50,154 bases of DNA from Bordetella parapertussis (GCA_945901125.1 CAMDKD010000018.1:1-50154), one strand, 5' to 3'. Shown: positions 35,062 through 43,347, counted from the stretch's first letter. The notes: a model not told the origin generated them from the letters alone. Numbers and translations are program-made.

Positions 35062-35700
35062 TCAGTCTGTCCAGGCGGGCGGCCATTCGAGTTTCGTGCC
35101 ATGCTGTTTTTCAAAATCAGCGATGTCTTCGGGCCGATCCAGGTCGGTGACAAAGTGCGGGTTGTCACTTGTGAATTTGTATGTATGTGCAGAGTGGCTT
35201 TGTCGCCATTCTTTGCAACCGTAGTCGCTCTCACCGGCCAGTATGTCTGCGCGTGCGCGTGCGCTGAGCAGCACCGGGTTGCCGGGCTGACCATTGACAA
35301 ACGGGAACAGCATGTCTTTGGTGGAAGAGGCGAATACGAGCAACAGCGTTTGTATATCTTGCGTGGTGACCAAAGGTTGATCGGCTAACGACATCACCAC
35401 GGCGTCTGTATTGGCTTCAATCGCTTGCAAACCCAGGCGCTGCGAAGATACCAGTCCTAGGTTCGGGTCGGGGTTGTAGACCTTGTGCACCGGCAGGCCG
35501 TACAGCGGTGCTTCTATGTCGGCGGCGTAATGCCCGAGCACCACCACCAGTTGCGTCACGCCTGCCTCCAGCAGTTGGCGGGCGCTGCGTCGTATCAGCG
35601 GCTCGCCATTCAGCTCTAACAGCGACTTTGGCTTGTGCCCCATGCGCGAGCCCGAACCGGCGGCCAGCAACACCGCAGATGTGCGCATGGTCGGGTTCAT
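35062..35700 (-). CDS. MobA/MocA-like nucleotidyltransferase
   Basis: From ATG at 35700 the protein is about 212 residues. The NTP-transferase signature is SAVLLAAGSGSRMGHKPKSLLELNGEPLIRR, followed by LVVVLGHYAADIEAPL, VVMSLADQPLVTTQDI with the metal-binding Asp, and FPFVNGQPGNPVLLS. This is the MobA/MocA/IspD-like fold; MocA-type enzymes add CMP to molybdopterin. Substrate is not certain, since no molybdoenzyme genes adjoin. The ATG at 35688 (MRTSAVLL) is an alternative start. It overlaps the metG 3' end by up to 0 bp from this start and is probably cotranscribed. Confidence 0.82.
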   Translation of the reverse strand: MNPTMRTSAVLLAAGSGSRMGHKPKSLLELNGEPLIRRSARQLLEAGVTQLVVVLGHYAADIEAPLYGLPVHKVYNPDPNLGLVSSQRLGLQAIEANTDAVVMSLADQPLVTTQDIQTLLLVFASSTKDMLFPFVNGQPGNPVLLSARARADILAGESDYGCKEWRQSHSAHTYKFTSDNPHFVTDLDRPEDIADFEKQHGTKLEWPPAWTD

Positions 35701-35710
35701 GCGAAGCGCT

Positions 35711-37888
35711 TCAATGGATGCGCATGCCGAGTTGCGCGCCCGGCCACGGCTCAAGCACATAAATGCCGGGCTGTGCTTTTTCGTCTGCGTGCGACGCGGC
35801 CAGCACCATGCCCTCGGACACGCCGAATTTCATTTTTCGCGGCGCTAAGTTGGCAACCATGACTGTGTGTTTGCCAATCAAATCTTCGGGCTTGTACGCG
35901 CTGGCTATGCCACTGAACACATTGCGCATGCGGCCTTCACCCACATCCAGCGTCAAACGCAGCAGCTTGGTGCTGCCTTCCACCGGTTCGCAGTTGACGA
36001 TCAAGGCGATGCGTAAATCTATCTTGGCGAAATCGTCGATGGAGATGACGGGGGCGATGTCCTCGCCGCCGGGCCGCCCCAAGGCGAGGACGCCCCCCTC
36101 GGGGGGCAGGGAGGACGCGTCAGCGCCGACCGAGGGGGCTTTGTTTTCGCCGCCGGGGATGGATAAATCGGGCTCTGACCCCAATTTATCCGGCGCTTCG
36201 AACAAAGCATCCAACATTTTCTCGTCCACGCGTTGCATCAGATGTTGGTAGTTGCCGATCACATGCCCCGCGCCCAAGGGCTTGGCCGCATTGCTGAAGG
36301 TCATGGGTTCAATCTTCAAGAAACTTTCCACTTGTACGGCCAGTTGCGGCAGCACGGGTTTAAGCATGGTGCTCAGCAAGCGGAAAGCTTCTATGCAAGT
36401 GGTGCACACGTCTTGCAAGCGCGCATCCATGTCGGGTTTTTTAGCCAGATCCCAAGGTTTGTTGGCGTCCACGTATTCGTTCACCCGGTCGGCCAGCGCC
36501 ATGGCGTCGCGCAAGGCTTTGGCGTAATCGCGCTGATCAAACAAATCGGCGATTGCCGCCAATCCGTTTTGCAGTTGCGCTAGCAATGCAAGGCCATCGG
36601 CGCTCACCGCACCCAGCTTGCCTTCAAATCGCTTGGCAATAAACCCCGCCGCACGCGAAGCGATATTGATGTACTTACCCACCAAATCGCTATTGACCCG
36701 CGCCATGAAATCTTCAGCGTTGAAGTCAATGTCTTCATTGCGCCCGTTGAGTTTGGCAGCCAGGTAATAACGCAGCCACTCGGGGTTCATGCCCAACTTC
36801 AGGTATTTCAACGGGTCAAGGCCGGTGCCACGACTCTTGCTCATTTTCTCGCCGTTGTTCACCGTCAAAAAGCCGTGGACAAACACTTTGTCCGGCGTTT
36901 TGCGGCCACTGAATTTCAATATCGCCGGCCAGAACAAAGTGTGAAACGTGACGATGTCTTTGCCAATGAAATGGTATTGCTCAAGGTCTGGTGCTTTGAT
37001 GTAGTCGTCGAAACTTTCACCGCGTTTATCCAATAGGTTTTTTAGCGATGCCAAATAGCCGATGGGCGCATCCAGCCAGACATAAAAATACTTGCCGGGT
37101 GCGTCCGGTATTTCTATGCCGAAATAAGGCGCATCGCGGCTGATGTCCCAGTCGCCCAAACCTTCGCTGGTCGTGCCGTCCGGGTTACTGCGCACGCTGA
37201 ACCATTCTTTCACCTTGTTCGCCACCTCGGGCTGAAGGTGTTTGCCGTTTTGCGTCCAGTCTTGTAAAAACTCTACGCAACGCGGGTCCGACAATTTGAA
37301 GAAAAAATGCTCAGCCTGTTTCAGCACCGGTGTCGCGCCGCTCAAGCCCGAGTAAGGGTTTTTCAAATCGGTGGGCGCATACACCGCGCCGCAGTTTTCA
37401 CAGTTGTCGCCGTACTGGTCTTTGGCGCCGCACTTAGGGCATTCGCCTTTGATGAAGCGATCCGGCAAAAACATGTTTTTCTCAGGATCAAAAAACTGCT
37501 CTATGGTTTTGCGCTCTATCAGCGTGCCGCCTTGTTCGGCAGACAAATCGCGCAGGTCCCGGTAAATCTGTTGCGCCAGCGCGTGGTTTTCCGGCGCGTC
37601 GGTGGAATGCCAGTTGTCAAAGCTGATGTGAAAACCGTCTAAATACTGTTGACGCCCGGCGGCGATATCAGCCACAAATTGCTGTGGGGTCTTACTGGCC
37701 TTTTCTGCGGCGATCATGATGGGCGCGCCGTGCGTGTCGTCGGCGCACACAAAATTCACCGCGTGCCCCTGCATGCGTTGAAAACGCACCCAGATGTCCG
37801 CCTGTATGTATTCCATCATGTGGCCGTTGTGGAAGTTGCCGTTGGCATAGGGCATGGCGGTGGTGACAAATAAGCGGCTCTGGGTCAT
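35711..37888 (-). CDS. metG: Methionyl-tRNA synthetase with C-terminal tRNA-binding domain and repeat-derived linker
   Basis: The 725-residue protein has the HxGH motif in PYANGNFHNGHMMEYIQADI, a zinc knuckle CPKCGAKDQYGDNCENC, the KMSKS motif (GEKMSKSRGTG), an anticodon-binding helical domain and a C-terminal Trbp111-like domain (ISIDDFAKIDLRIALIVNCEPVEGSTKLLRLTLDVG, about 617-725). It is longer than the E. coli enzyme (677), and the extra length lies in the linker at about residues 566-612, which is encoded by two palindromic repeat elements. The frame is open across them, so the enzyme should be functional. It is divergent from apbC. Confidence 0.97.
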   Translation of the reverse strand: MTQSRLFVTTAMPYANGNFHNGHMMEYIQADIWVRFQRMQGHAVNFVCADDTHGAPIMIAAEKASKTPQQFVADIAAGRQQYLDGFHISFDNWHSTDAPENHALAQQIYRDLRDLSAEQGGTLIERKTIEQFFDPEKNMFLPDRFIKGECPKCGAKDQYGDNCENCGAVYAPTDLKNPYSGLSGATPVLKQAEHFFFKLSDPRCVEFLQDWTQNGKHLQPEVANKVKEWFSVRSNPDGTTSEGLGDWDISRDAPYFGIEIPDAPGKYFYVWLDAPIGYLASLKNLLDKRGESFDDYIKAPDLEQYHFIGKDIVTFHTLFWPAILKFSGRKTPDKVFVHGFLTVNNGEKMSKSRGTGLDPLKYLKLGMNPEWLRYYLAAKLNGRNEDIDFNAEDFMARVNSDLVGKYINIASRAAGFIAKRFEGKLGAVSADGLALLAQLQNGLAAIADLFDQRDYAKALRDAMALADRVNEYVDANKPWDLAKKPDMDARLQDVCTTCIEAFRLLSTMLKPVLPQLAVQVESFLKIEPMTFSNAAKPLGAGHVIGNYQHLMQRVDEKMLDALFEAPDKLGSEPDLSIPGGENKAPSVGADASSLPPEGGVLALGRPGGEDIAPVISIDDFAKIDLRIALIVNCEPVEGSTKLLRLTLDVGEGRMRNVFSGIASAYKPEDLIGKHTVMVANLAPRKMKFGVSEGMVLAASHADEKAQPGIYVLEPWPGAQLGMRIH
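36092..36107. repeat. GC palindrome inside metG linker
   Basis: GCCCCCC and GGGGGGC are perfect 7-bp arms around TC. Related C/G-run pieces (GAGGGGGC at 36132-36139, CCGCCGGG on both sides) flank it. Together they look like an intergenic palindromic element of the type scattered through Comamonadaceae genomes, here translated in frame as part of the Gly/Pro/Ser-rich linker (SSLPPEGGVLALGRPGGED). Confidence 0.6.
36161..36191. repeat. REP-like palindrome inside metG, same family as 41743-41818
   Basis: Outer arms GGATAAAT and ATTTATCC are perfect; the core reads CGGGCTCTGACCCCA with the same C/A mismatch as the copy at 41791-41817. The two 27-nt cores differ at about 3 positions. In metG it encodes DKLGSEPDLSIP without breaking the frame. 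Confidence 0.75.
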
Positions 37889-38066
37889 AGGTAGGTGCTT
37901 GTATCCGGGTAAAGCGGTGATTTTATGCGGCGCGCTCCGGGCCTGGTGCCCGCCTGCCTTGTGCGCAGACCTGTGTTGTCAAAGCGGTCATGCGCGCCGA
38001 TGCAGTGCGCCGCATACCCGCTTGGCTAGACTAGCCGCTTTTCGCATTGAATGTGCTGGAGCAGTT
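37889..38066. promoter_or_regulatory. Divergent promoter region of metG and apbC
   Basis: The 178-bp gap between the two divergent starts has no gene. It contains GGCTAG-A-CTAGCC (38024-38036), a perfect 6-bp-arm palindrome 30 bp before the apbC start, which could be an operator or overlap the promoter. CTGGAG (38056-38061) is the likely apbC ribosome-binding site. No clear -35/-10 pair was found by eye. Confidence 0.35.
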
Positions 38067-39158
38067 ATGGCCGTGACCGAACAAGACATTACCCTCGCCT
38101 TGCAAACCGTGGCGGACCCGTTGACCGGCCAGGATTTTGTGGCTGCCAAAGCCATCAAACACCTGAACATACAAGACGGCGTCGTCAGTTTTGATTTGGT
38201 GCTAGGCTACCCGGCCAAAAGTTTGTGGGACTCATACCGGCAGCAACTCGAACACGTGGTGTCGCAAGTGCCAGGCGTTTCCTCGGTGAAGGTGACGGTC
38301 AGCAGCCAGGTGGTGGCGCACACGGCGCAGCCCGGCGTGGCTTTACTGCCACAGGTGAAAAACATCATCGCTGTCGCTTCGGGCAAAGGCGGTGTGGGTA
38401 AATCCACTACCGCTGCCAACCTGGCGCTGGCACTGGCCGCCGAAGGTGCCAGTGTGGGTTTGCTGGACGCAGATATTTACGGTCCCAGCCAGCCCATGAT
38501 GATGGGTTTGTCCGGCAGGCCTGAGAGTGCTGACGGCAAAACCATGCAACCGCTGGAGGCCCACGGCGTGCAAGTCATGTCCATAGGTTTTTTGGTGGCG
38601 CAAGACCAGGCCATGGTGTGGCGCGGGCCGATGGCAACGCAAGCTTTAGAACAACTGCTTCGTCAAACCAACTGGCGCGACCTGGATTATTTGATTGTGG
38701 ATATGCCACCGGGCACCGGCGATATCCAATTGACGCTGAGCCAACGCGTGCCTTTGACCGGCGCGGTCATTGTCACCACGCCGCAGGACATCGCCTTGAT
38801 TGACGCCATGAAAGGCATACGCATGTTCCAAAAAGTCGGCGTGCCTATTTTGGGCATTGTGGAAAACATGGCAGTGCATGTGTGCAGCCAATGCGGTCAT
38901 GCCGAACACATCTTCGGCGCTGAAGGCGGCAAAAAAATGGCGCAAGCCGAGGGCATGACTTATTTGGGCGCCTTGCCGCTGAGCATGGCCATACGGGTGC
39001 AAGCCGACAGCGGCATGCCCAGCGTGGCGTCCGAGCCGGATGGTGAGGTGGCCGGCATTTACAAAGCCGTGGCGCGGCAACTCGCCGTCAAGGTCGCTGC
39101 CAGGGCCAGGGACTTTTCGTCCAAATTCCCGACCATCAAGGTGTCCAAGGACACCTGA
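38067..39158 (+). CDS. apbC: Iron-sulfur cluster carrier protein ApbC (Mrp)
   Basis: From ATG at 38067 (GGAG 6 nt upstream) the product is 363 residues: an N-terminal MIP18/DUF59 domain (about 1-90), then the P-loop IAVASGKGGVGKSTTAANLALALA, LDADIYGPSQPMMMG, the VDMPPGTGDIQLTLSQ switch region and a CSQCGHAEHIFG pair of cysteines that binds the bridging [4Fe-4S] cluster in the dimer. It carries Fe-S clusters to apo-proteins. A longer upstream frame to 37854 runs into the metG promoter and has no family features. BoxA and the large oxidoreductase in this window are Fe-S clients of the cell in general. Confidence 0.95.
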   Translation: MAVTEQDITLALQTVADPLTGQDFVAAKAIKHLNIQDGVVSFDLVLGYPAKSLWDSYRQQLEHVVSQVPGVSSVKVTVSSQVVAHTAQPGVALLPQVKNIIAVASGKGGVGKSTTAANLALALAAEGASVGLLDADIYGPSQPMMMGLSGRPESADGKTMQPLEAHGVQVMSIGFLVAQDQAMVWRGPMATQALEQLLRQTNWRDLDYLIVDMPPGTGDIQLTLSQRVPLTGAVIVTTPQDIALIDAMKGIRMFQKVGVPILGIVENMAVHVCSQCGHAEHIFGAEGGKKMAQAEGMTYLGALPLSMAIRVQADSGMPSVASEPDGEVAGIYKAVARQLAVKVAARARDFSSKFPTIKVSKDT

Positions 39159-39193
39159 TTGGCAGACTCGCCGTAATGCATTAAAGTGCATTC
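39159..39193 (+). promoter_or_regulatory. boxR promoter with BoxR/BzdR-type operator TGCA-N6-TGCA
   Basis: TTGGCA (39159-39164) and TAAAGT (39182-39187) with a 17-bp spacer form a plausible promoter. TGCA at 39177-39180 and 39187-39190 give TGCA-N6-TGCA across the -10 box. BzdR and its relative BoxR are known to bind such TGCA repeats. The expected start of transcription is at or next to the boxR ATG (39194), and no ribosome-binding site is visible, so the mRNA may be leaderless. Confidence 0.65.
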
Positions 39194-39967
39194 ATGGCTT
39201 TACCTTCATCCGCACAAGAACGGCACCCTTACCTGACTGCTTTGGGCGAGCGTGTGCGCGCCTTGCGGGCTCGGCGTGGACTCACGCGCAAAGCCGCCGC
39301 CGCCCGCGCTCAGGTGTCAGAGCGGCATTGGGCGAATTTGGAGTCCGGCACCGGCAACGCCTCGGTGCTGGTGTTGTTGCAAGTGGCCAAGGCCTTGCAG
39401 TGCGGGCTGGTCAGTTTGCTGGAAGAAGAAGCAGCCAGCGGCACGGCGCGGCACCAGCATATTGCGCTGATCGGTTTGCGCGGTGCCGGCAAATCCACGC
39501 TGGGCCAGCGTCTGGCGCGCGAACTCGGCTATGTGTTCATCGAAATCAGCCGCGTCATTGAAACCCTGGCCGGTTGCAGCATCAGCGAAATCCACGGTTT
39601 GTACGGACCGCAGGCTTACCGGCGCTACGAGCGGCGCGCGCTGGAGGACAGTCTGGCGCAAAACCCTTTGGCCGTGCTGGCCACGCCCGGCGGTCTGGTG
39701 TCCGACGATGCCAGTTTCCAGTTGCTGTTGGCGCAGTGCTTCACCGTCTGGCTGCAAGCCACGCCCGAAGACCACATGGCGCGCGTCGTGGCCCAGGGCG
39801 ACACCCGCCCGATGGCGGCCAGCCCCGAGGCCATGGGCGATTTGCGCCGCATTTTGCAAGACCGCAGCCCTTACTACGCCCGCGCCGATTGGCAGCTGGA
39901 CACCAGCGCCCAATCGCAGGAAGACAGTTTTCAGGCGCTTAAAAAATATTGCGAATCACTGCATTAA
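39194..39967 (+). CDS. boxR: Benzoyl-CoA-responsive transcriptional regulator BoxR
   Basis: The 257-residue protein has an N-terminal XRE-type HTH (LGERVRALRARRGLTRKAAAARAQVSERHWANLESGTGNASVLVLLQVAKAL, about 16-66) joined to a shikimate-kinase-like domain (about 90-257) with the P-loop LIGLRGAGKSTLGQRLA and the segment SRVIETLAGCSISEIHGLYG. This architecture is that of BzdR/BoxR, repressors that let go of DNA on binding benzoyl-CoA. It is encoded directly upstream of boxC, and its own TGCA operator suggests autoregulation. Its last codons overlap the boxC operator. Confidence 0.95.
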   Translation: MALPSSAQERHPYLTALGERVRALRARRGLTRKAAAARAQVSERHWANLESGTGNASVLVLLQVAKALQCGLVSLLEEEAASGTARHQHIALIGLRGAGKSTLGQRLARELGYVFIEISRVIETLAGCSISEIHGLYGPQAYRRYERRALEDSLAQNPLAVLATPGGLVSDDASFQLLLAQCFTVWLQATPEDHMARVVAQGDTRPMAASPEAMGDLRRILQDRSPYYARADWQLDTSAQSQEDSFQALKKYCESLH

Positions 39968-40012
39968 TGCATTATTATGCATTAATCAATGCCCTTAATG
40001 CAGGATGATGCA
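39949..40012 (+). promoter_or_regulatory. boxC promoter with two TGCA-N6-TGCA operators
   Basis: TTGCGA (39949-39954) and TATTAT (39973-39978) with an 18-bp spacer form a candidate promoter. TGCA occurs at 39960, 39968, 39978, 39999 and 40009. Two pairs have the exact TGCA-N6-TGCA spacing: 39968-39981, whose N6 is the -10 region, and 39999-40012, just after the expected start of transcription. This is what a BoxR-repressed promoter should look like. About 52 bp of leader separate the second operator from the boxC ATG. Confidence 0.7.
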
Positions 40013-40064
40013 CAGCTTCGAGAGCCGAGTAGCTTGACTGACCCGGACAACCCAAGGAAGCGCC

Positions 40065-41729
40065 ATGACCGATTTCTCTGTCAATTACCAGACCAGCCCC
40101 GAACACTACCGCCATTGGTCCTTCAAAGCGGATGGCGAAATCGCCACCTTGTCGCTGGACATACAAGAAGACGGCGGCATCCTGCCCGGCTACAAACTCA
40201 AGCTGAATTCTTATGACCTGGGCGTCGACATAGAGCTGAACGACGCGGTGCAACGCTTGCGCTTCGAACACCCCGAGGTCAAAACCGTGGTCGTCACCAG
40301 CCTGAAGGACCGCATTTTTTGCTCTGGTGCCAACATCTTCATGCTGGGCTTGTCCACCCACGCATGGAAAGTCAACTTTTGCAAATTCACCAATGAAACC
40401 CGCAACGGTTTGGAAGACAGCAGCCGCCACGGCGGTTTGAAATTTCTGGCCGCCGTCAATGGCGCGTGTGCCGGTGGCGGTTATGAATTGGCTTTGGCTT
40501 GCGACGAGATATTGCTGGTCGACGACCGCTCAAGCAGCGTGTCGCTGCCCGAAGTGCCATTGCTTGGCGTGTTGCCCGGCACCGGCGGTTTGACCCGCAT
40601 CACCGACAAGCGCCATGTGCGCCACGACCACGCCGATGTGTTTTGCACCAGCGTCGAAGGCGTGCGCGGCCAGCGTGCCGTCGATTGGCGCTTGGTGGAC
40701 GCGATTGCCAAACCCGCGCAATTCACCACAGCGGTTGCAGCCCGCGCGGCGCAACTGGCCGTGACTGGCCAACGCGCAGGTGGCGTCGCCAAAGGCCAGG
40801 GCGTCAAGCTCAATCCGTTGAACAAAACCGTCACCGCAAACGGCTTGCATTACACCTATGTGAAAGTCGACATAGACCGCGAAAAACGCACCGCCACCCT
40901 TTGCGTGTCAGCGCCTGTGGCGGCATTGCCGACCACGCTGGCGGATATTCATGCTGCCGGTGACAGCTGGTACCCGCTGCAAATGGCGCGTGAATTGGAT
41001 GACGCGATTTTGAGCTTGCGAACCAATGAACTCGACATAGGCACTTGGTTGTTGCGCACCCAAGGCGATGCCCATCTGGCGCTGCAATCCGACGCGATTT
41101 TGTTGCAACACCAAAGCCATTGGCTGGTGAAAGAAACCATAGGCTTGCTGCGTCGTACGCTGGCGCGCCTGGACGTGTCCTCGCGTTCCATGTTTGCCTT
41201 GATTGATGAAGGCTCTTGCTTTGCAGGCACGCTGGCCGAATTGGCGTTTGCCGCTGACCGCGCTTACATGCTGGCCTTGCCGGACTCACCGGAGACTGCA
41301 CCGCATATCGCTTTGAGTGAAATGAATTTGGGCTTGTTCCCCATGGTGAATCACCAGTCGCGTTTACAGCGCCGGTTTTACGAAGAGACAGCGCCACTCG
41401 AAGCGGTGCGTGCCGTTGTCGGTCAGCAATTGGACGCGGACACTGCGTTGACGCTGGGTCTGGTCACAGCAGCGCCGGACGACATCGATTGGGCCGACGA
41501 AATTCGCATCGCCATCGAAGAGCGTGCCGCCATGTCGCCCGACTCGCTCACTGGCCTGGAAGCCAACCTGCGTTTCAGCCAAAAAGAGTCCATGGAGACA
41601 CGCATCTTTGGCCGCTTGTCCGCCTGGCAAAACTGGATATTCAACCGGCCTAACGCGGTCGGCGACAAAGGCGCGTTGAAGGTCTATGGCAAAGGCGAGA
41701 AAGCCGCTTTTGACATGAACCGCGTCTGA
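40065..41729 (+). CDS. boxC: 2,3-epoxybenzoyl-CoA dihydrolase (ring-cleaving) BoxC
   Basis: The 554-residue protein belongs to the crotonase superfamily: LNDAVQRLRFEHPEVKTVVVTSLKDRIFCSGANIFMLG and NGACAGGGYELALACDEILLVDD... form the oxyanion-hole core (about 60-150), with a second, degenerate crotonase-like half (about 360-480, SCFAGTLAELAFAADRAYMLALPD). BoxC hydrolyses 2,3-epoxybenzoyl-CoA with loss of C2 as formate, yielding 3,4-dehydroadipyl-CoA semialdehyde. The length fits. GGAAG lies 6 nt before the ATG. It is the first structural gene after boxR, followed by a repeat-filled gap and boxB. Confidence 0.97.
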   Translation: MTDFSVNYQTSPEHYRHWSFKADGEIATLSLDIQEDGGILPGYKLKLNSYDLGVDIELNDAVQRLRFEHPEVKTVVVTSLKDRIFCSGANIFMLGLSTHAWKVNFCKFTNETRNGLEDSSRHGGLKFLAAVNGACAGGGYELALACDEILLVDDRSSSVSLPEVPLLGVLPGTGGLTRITDKRHVRHDHADVFCTSVEGVRGQRAVDWRLVDAIAKPAQFTTAVAARAAQLAVTGQRAGGVAKGQGVKLNPLNKTVTANGLHYTYVKVDIDREKRTATLCVSAPVAALPTTLADIHAAGDSWYPLQMARELDDAILSLRTNELDIGTWLLRTQGDAHLALQSDAILLQHQSHWLVKETIGLLRRTLARLDVSSRSMFALIDEGSCFAGTLAELAFAADRAYMLALPDSPETAPHIALSEMNLGLFPMVNHQSRLQRRFYEETAPLEAVRAVVGQQLDADTALTLGLVTAAPDDIDWADEIRIAIEERAAMSPDSLTGLEANLRFSQKESMETRIFGRLSAWQNWIFNRPNAVGDKGALKVYGKGEKAAFDMNRV

Positions 41730-41730
41730 A

Positions 41731-41818
41731 TTAATTGGGGTCATTAATTGGGGTCAGACTCCAATTAATTCCCTTCACATTTAATCAAGCATTAATCGGG
41801 GTCTGACCCCAATTAATT
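41731..41818. repeat. Pair of REP-like palindromes between boxC and boxB
   Basis: The first palindrome (41743-41769) has arms ATTAATTGG and CCAATTAAT around GGTCAGACT; the second (41791-41817) has arms ATTAAT and ATTAAT with the core CGGGGTCTGACCCCA. A partial third unit, TTAATTGGGGTCA, begins at 41731 just after the boxC stop. They fill nearly the whole 118-bp gap. The same unit is found inside metG at 36161-36191. Similar GGGGTCAGA-type repeats are linked in other bacteria to RAYT transposases, but none is encoded here. Confidence 0.8.
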
Positions 41819-41847
41819 TAAATCTTTAAAACACTCTGGAGTCCCTC

Positions 41848-43275
41848 ATGTCAGCCATCAACTACAGCGAAAAAATTCCCAATAACGTCGACCTCGGTGG
41901 CGACCGTACTTTGCAACGCGCCTTGGAACAGTGGCAGCCCAACTTCATCAACTGGTGGGACGACATGGGCCCCGAAGGCACGACCGACAATGATGTGTAT
42001 TTGCGCACCGCCGTCAGCGTGGATCCGCAAGGCTGGGCGCAGTTTGGCCATGTGAAGATGCGCGACTACCGCTGGGGCATTTTCCTGAACCAAGGCGAAG
42101 CCGATCGCCATATCCACTTCGGCGACCACAAAGGCGAGAAGGCTTGGCAAGACGTGCCCGGCGAACACCGCGCCAATTTGCGCCGCATCATCGTCACCCA
42201 AGGCGACACCGAGCCCGCGTCTGTCGAGCAGCAACGCCACCTGGGCCTGACCGCGCCCAGCATGTACGACTTGCGCAACCTGTTTCAAATCAACGTGGAA
42301 GAAGGCCGTCACCTGTGGGCCATGGTGTATTTGTTGCACAAACATTTTGGCCGCGATGGCCGCGAAGAAGCCGAAGCGCTGCTTGAGCGCCGCAGCGGTC
42401 AGGAAGACAACCCGCGCATTTTGCAAGCCTTTAACGAAGAGACGCCAGACTGGCTGAGCTTCTTCATGTTCACGTATTTCACCGACCGCGACGGCAAGTT
42501 CCAGTTGTGCGCTTTGGCGGAAAGCAGTTTCGATCCGCTGGCACGCACGACCAAGTTCATGCTGACCGAAGAAGCGCACCACATGTTTGTCGGTGAGTCC
42601 GGCATCAGCCGCATCATTCAGCGCACTTGCGCGGCGATGAATGAAATGAAAACCGACGACGTGGGCAAACTGCGCGCCGCCGGCGTGATTGACTTACCGA
42701 CTTTGCAGCGCTATTTGAATTTCCACTTCAGCGTGACCATCGATTTGTTCGGTGCAGACGAATCGAGCAACGCGGCCACGTTTTATTCCACCGGCATCAA
42801 AGGCCGTTACGAAGAAACCAAGCGCGACGACGACCATGTGTTGCGCGGCCAGACTTACAAAGTGTTGAACGTGGTCAATGGCCAGTTGCAGGAAAAAGAA
42901 GTTCCTATGCTGAACGCGCTGAACGAAGTGCTGCGCGACGATTTCATCAAAGACTCGGTCGGTGGTGTCGAGCGCTGGAACCGGGTTATTGACAAAGCCG
43001 GTTTACCGCACCGTCTGAGCGTGCCGCACAAAGCGTTTCACCGCAATATTGGCGCTTTGTCCGGCGCCAAGGTATCGCCTGATGGTCGCGTGGTGTCCGA
43101 GAACGAATGGAATGCCAAGGTCGGCGAATGGTTGCCCACGGCAGAAGACCGTGCGTTTGTGCAAAGCCTGATGGGGCGCGTGGTTGAGCCGGGCAAGTTC
43201 GCCAACTGGATCGCACCGCCAGCCATTGGTATCAACCGTCAGCCGGTGGACTTTGAGTATGTGCGTTTCAACTGA
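41848..43275 (+). CDS. boxB: Benzoyl-CoA 2,3-epoxidase subunit B (diiron oxygenase)
   Basis: The 475-residue protein is a class I diiron enzyme. Candidate ligands are visible as E122 (TEPAS), E152 and H155 (NVEEGRHLWAM), D213 (FTDRDG), E242 and H245 (LTEEAHHMFVG), matching the six ligands described for Azoarcus evansii BoxB with a shift of two residues. It inserts one O2 oxygen into benzoyl-CoA using electrons from BoxA. All expected ligands are present, so it should be active. CTGGAG lies about 9 nt before the ATG. A 490-bp gap follows before boxA. Confidence 0.97.
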   Translation: MSAINYSEKIPNNVDLGGDRTLQRALEQWQPNFINWWDDMGPEGTTDNDVYLRTAVSVDPQGWAQFGHVKMRDYRWGIFLNQGEADRHIHFGDHKGEKAWQDVPGEHRANLRRIIVTQGDTEPASVEQQRHLGLTAPSMYDLRNLFQINVEEGRHLWAMVYLLHKHFGRDGREEAEALLERRSGQEDNPRILQAFNEETPDWLSFFMFTYFTDRDGKFQLCALAESSFDPLARTTKFMLTEEAHHMFVGESGISRIIQRTCAAMNEMKTDDVGKLRAAGVIDLPTLQRYLNFHFSVTIDLFGADESSNAATFYSTGIKGRYEETKRDDDHVLRGQTYKVLNVVNGQLQEKEVPMLNALNEVLRDDFIKDSVGGVERWNRVIDKAGLPHRLSVPHKAFHRNIGALSGAKVSPDGRVVSENEWNAKVGEWLPTAEDRAFVQSLMGRVVEPGKFANWIAPPAIGINRQPVDFEYVRFN

Positions 43276-43278
43276 TTG

Positions 43279-43347
43279 CTGAACCTGCGTGTCGGTGGCG
43301 ATATAGGTCGGTTCCTGGTTTGCACGCATGCTGAACCCGCGCGTCGG
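43279..43347 (+). repeat. Direct repeat pair after boxB
   Basis: GCTGAACCTGCGTGTCGG (43280-43297) recurs as GCTGAACCCGCGCGTCGG (43330-43347) with two differences at a period of 50 bp. The second copy runs directly into the outer arm of the hairpin at 43346-43408. The repeat may mark a duplicated part of a larger element. Confidence 0.6.

Noticed and set aside
37854..38066. Longer N-terminus for ApbC
   Set aside because: The extension overlaps the metG start and has no family match; GGAG lies just before the ATG at 38067.
41731..41818. Intrinsic terminator after boxC
   Set aside because: The palindromes are not followed by a T-run, and the same unit occurs within metG coding sequence, so it is a repeat family.
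41851..42582. Open frame of 243 codons antisense to boxB
   Set aside because: It shadows the conserved boxB codons, including the diiron ligands, and its translation shows no recognisable domain.
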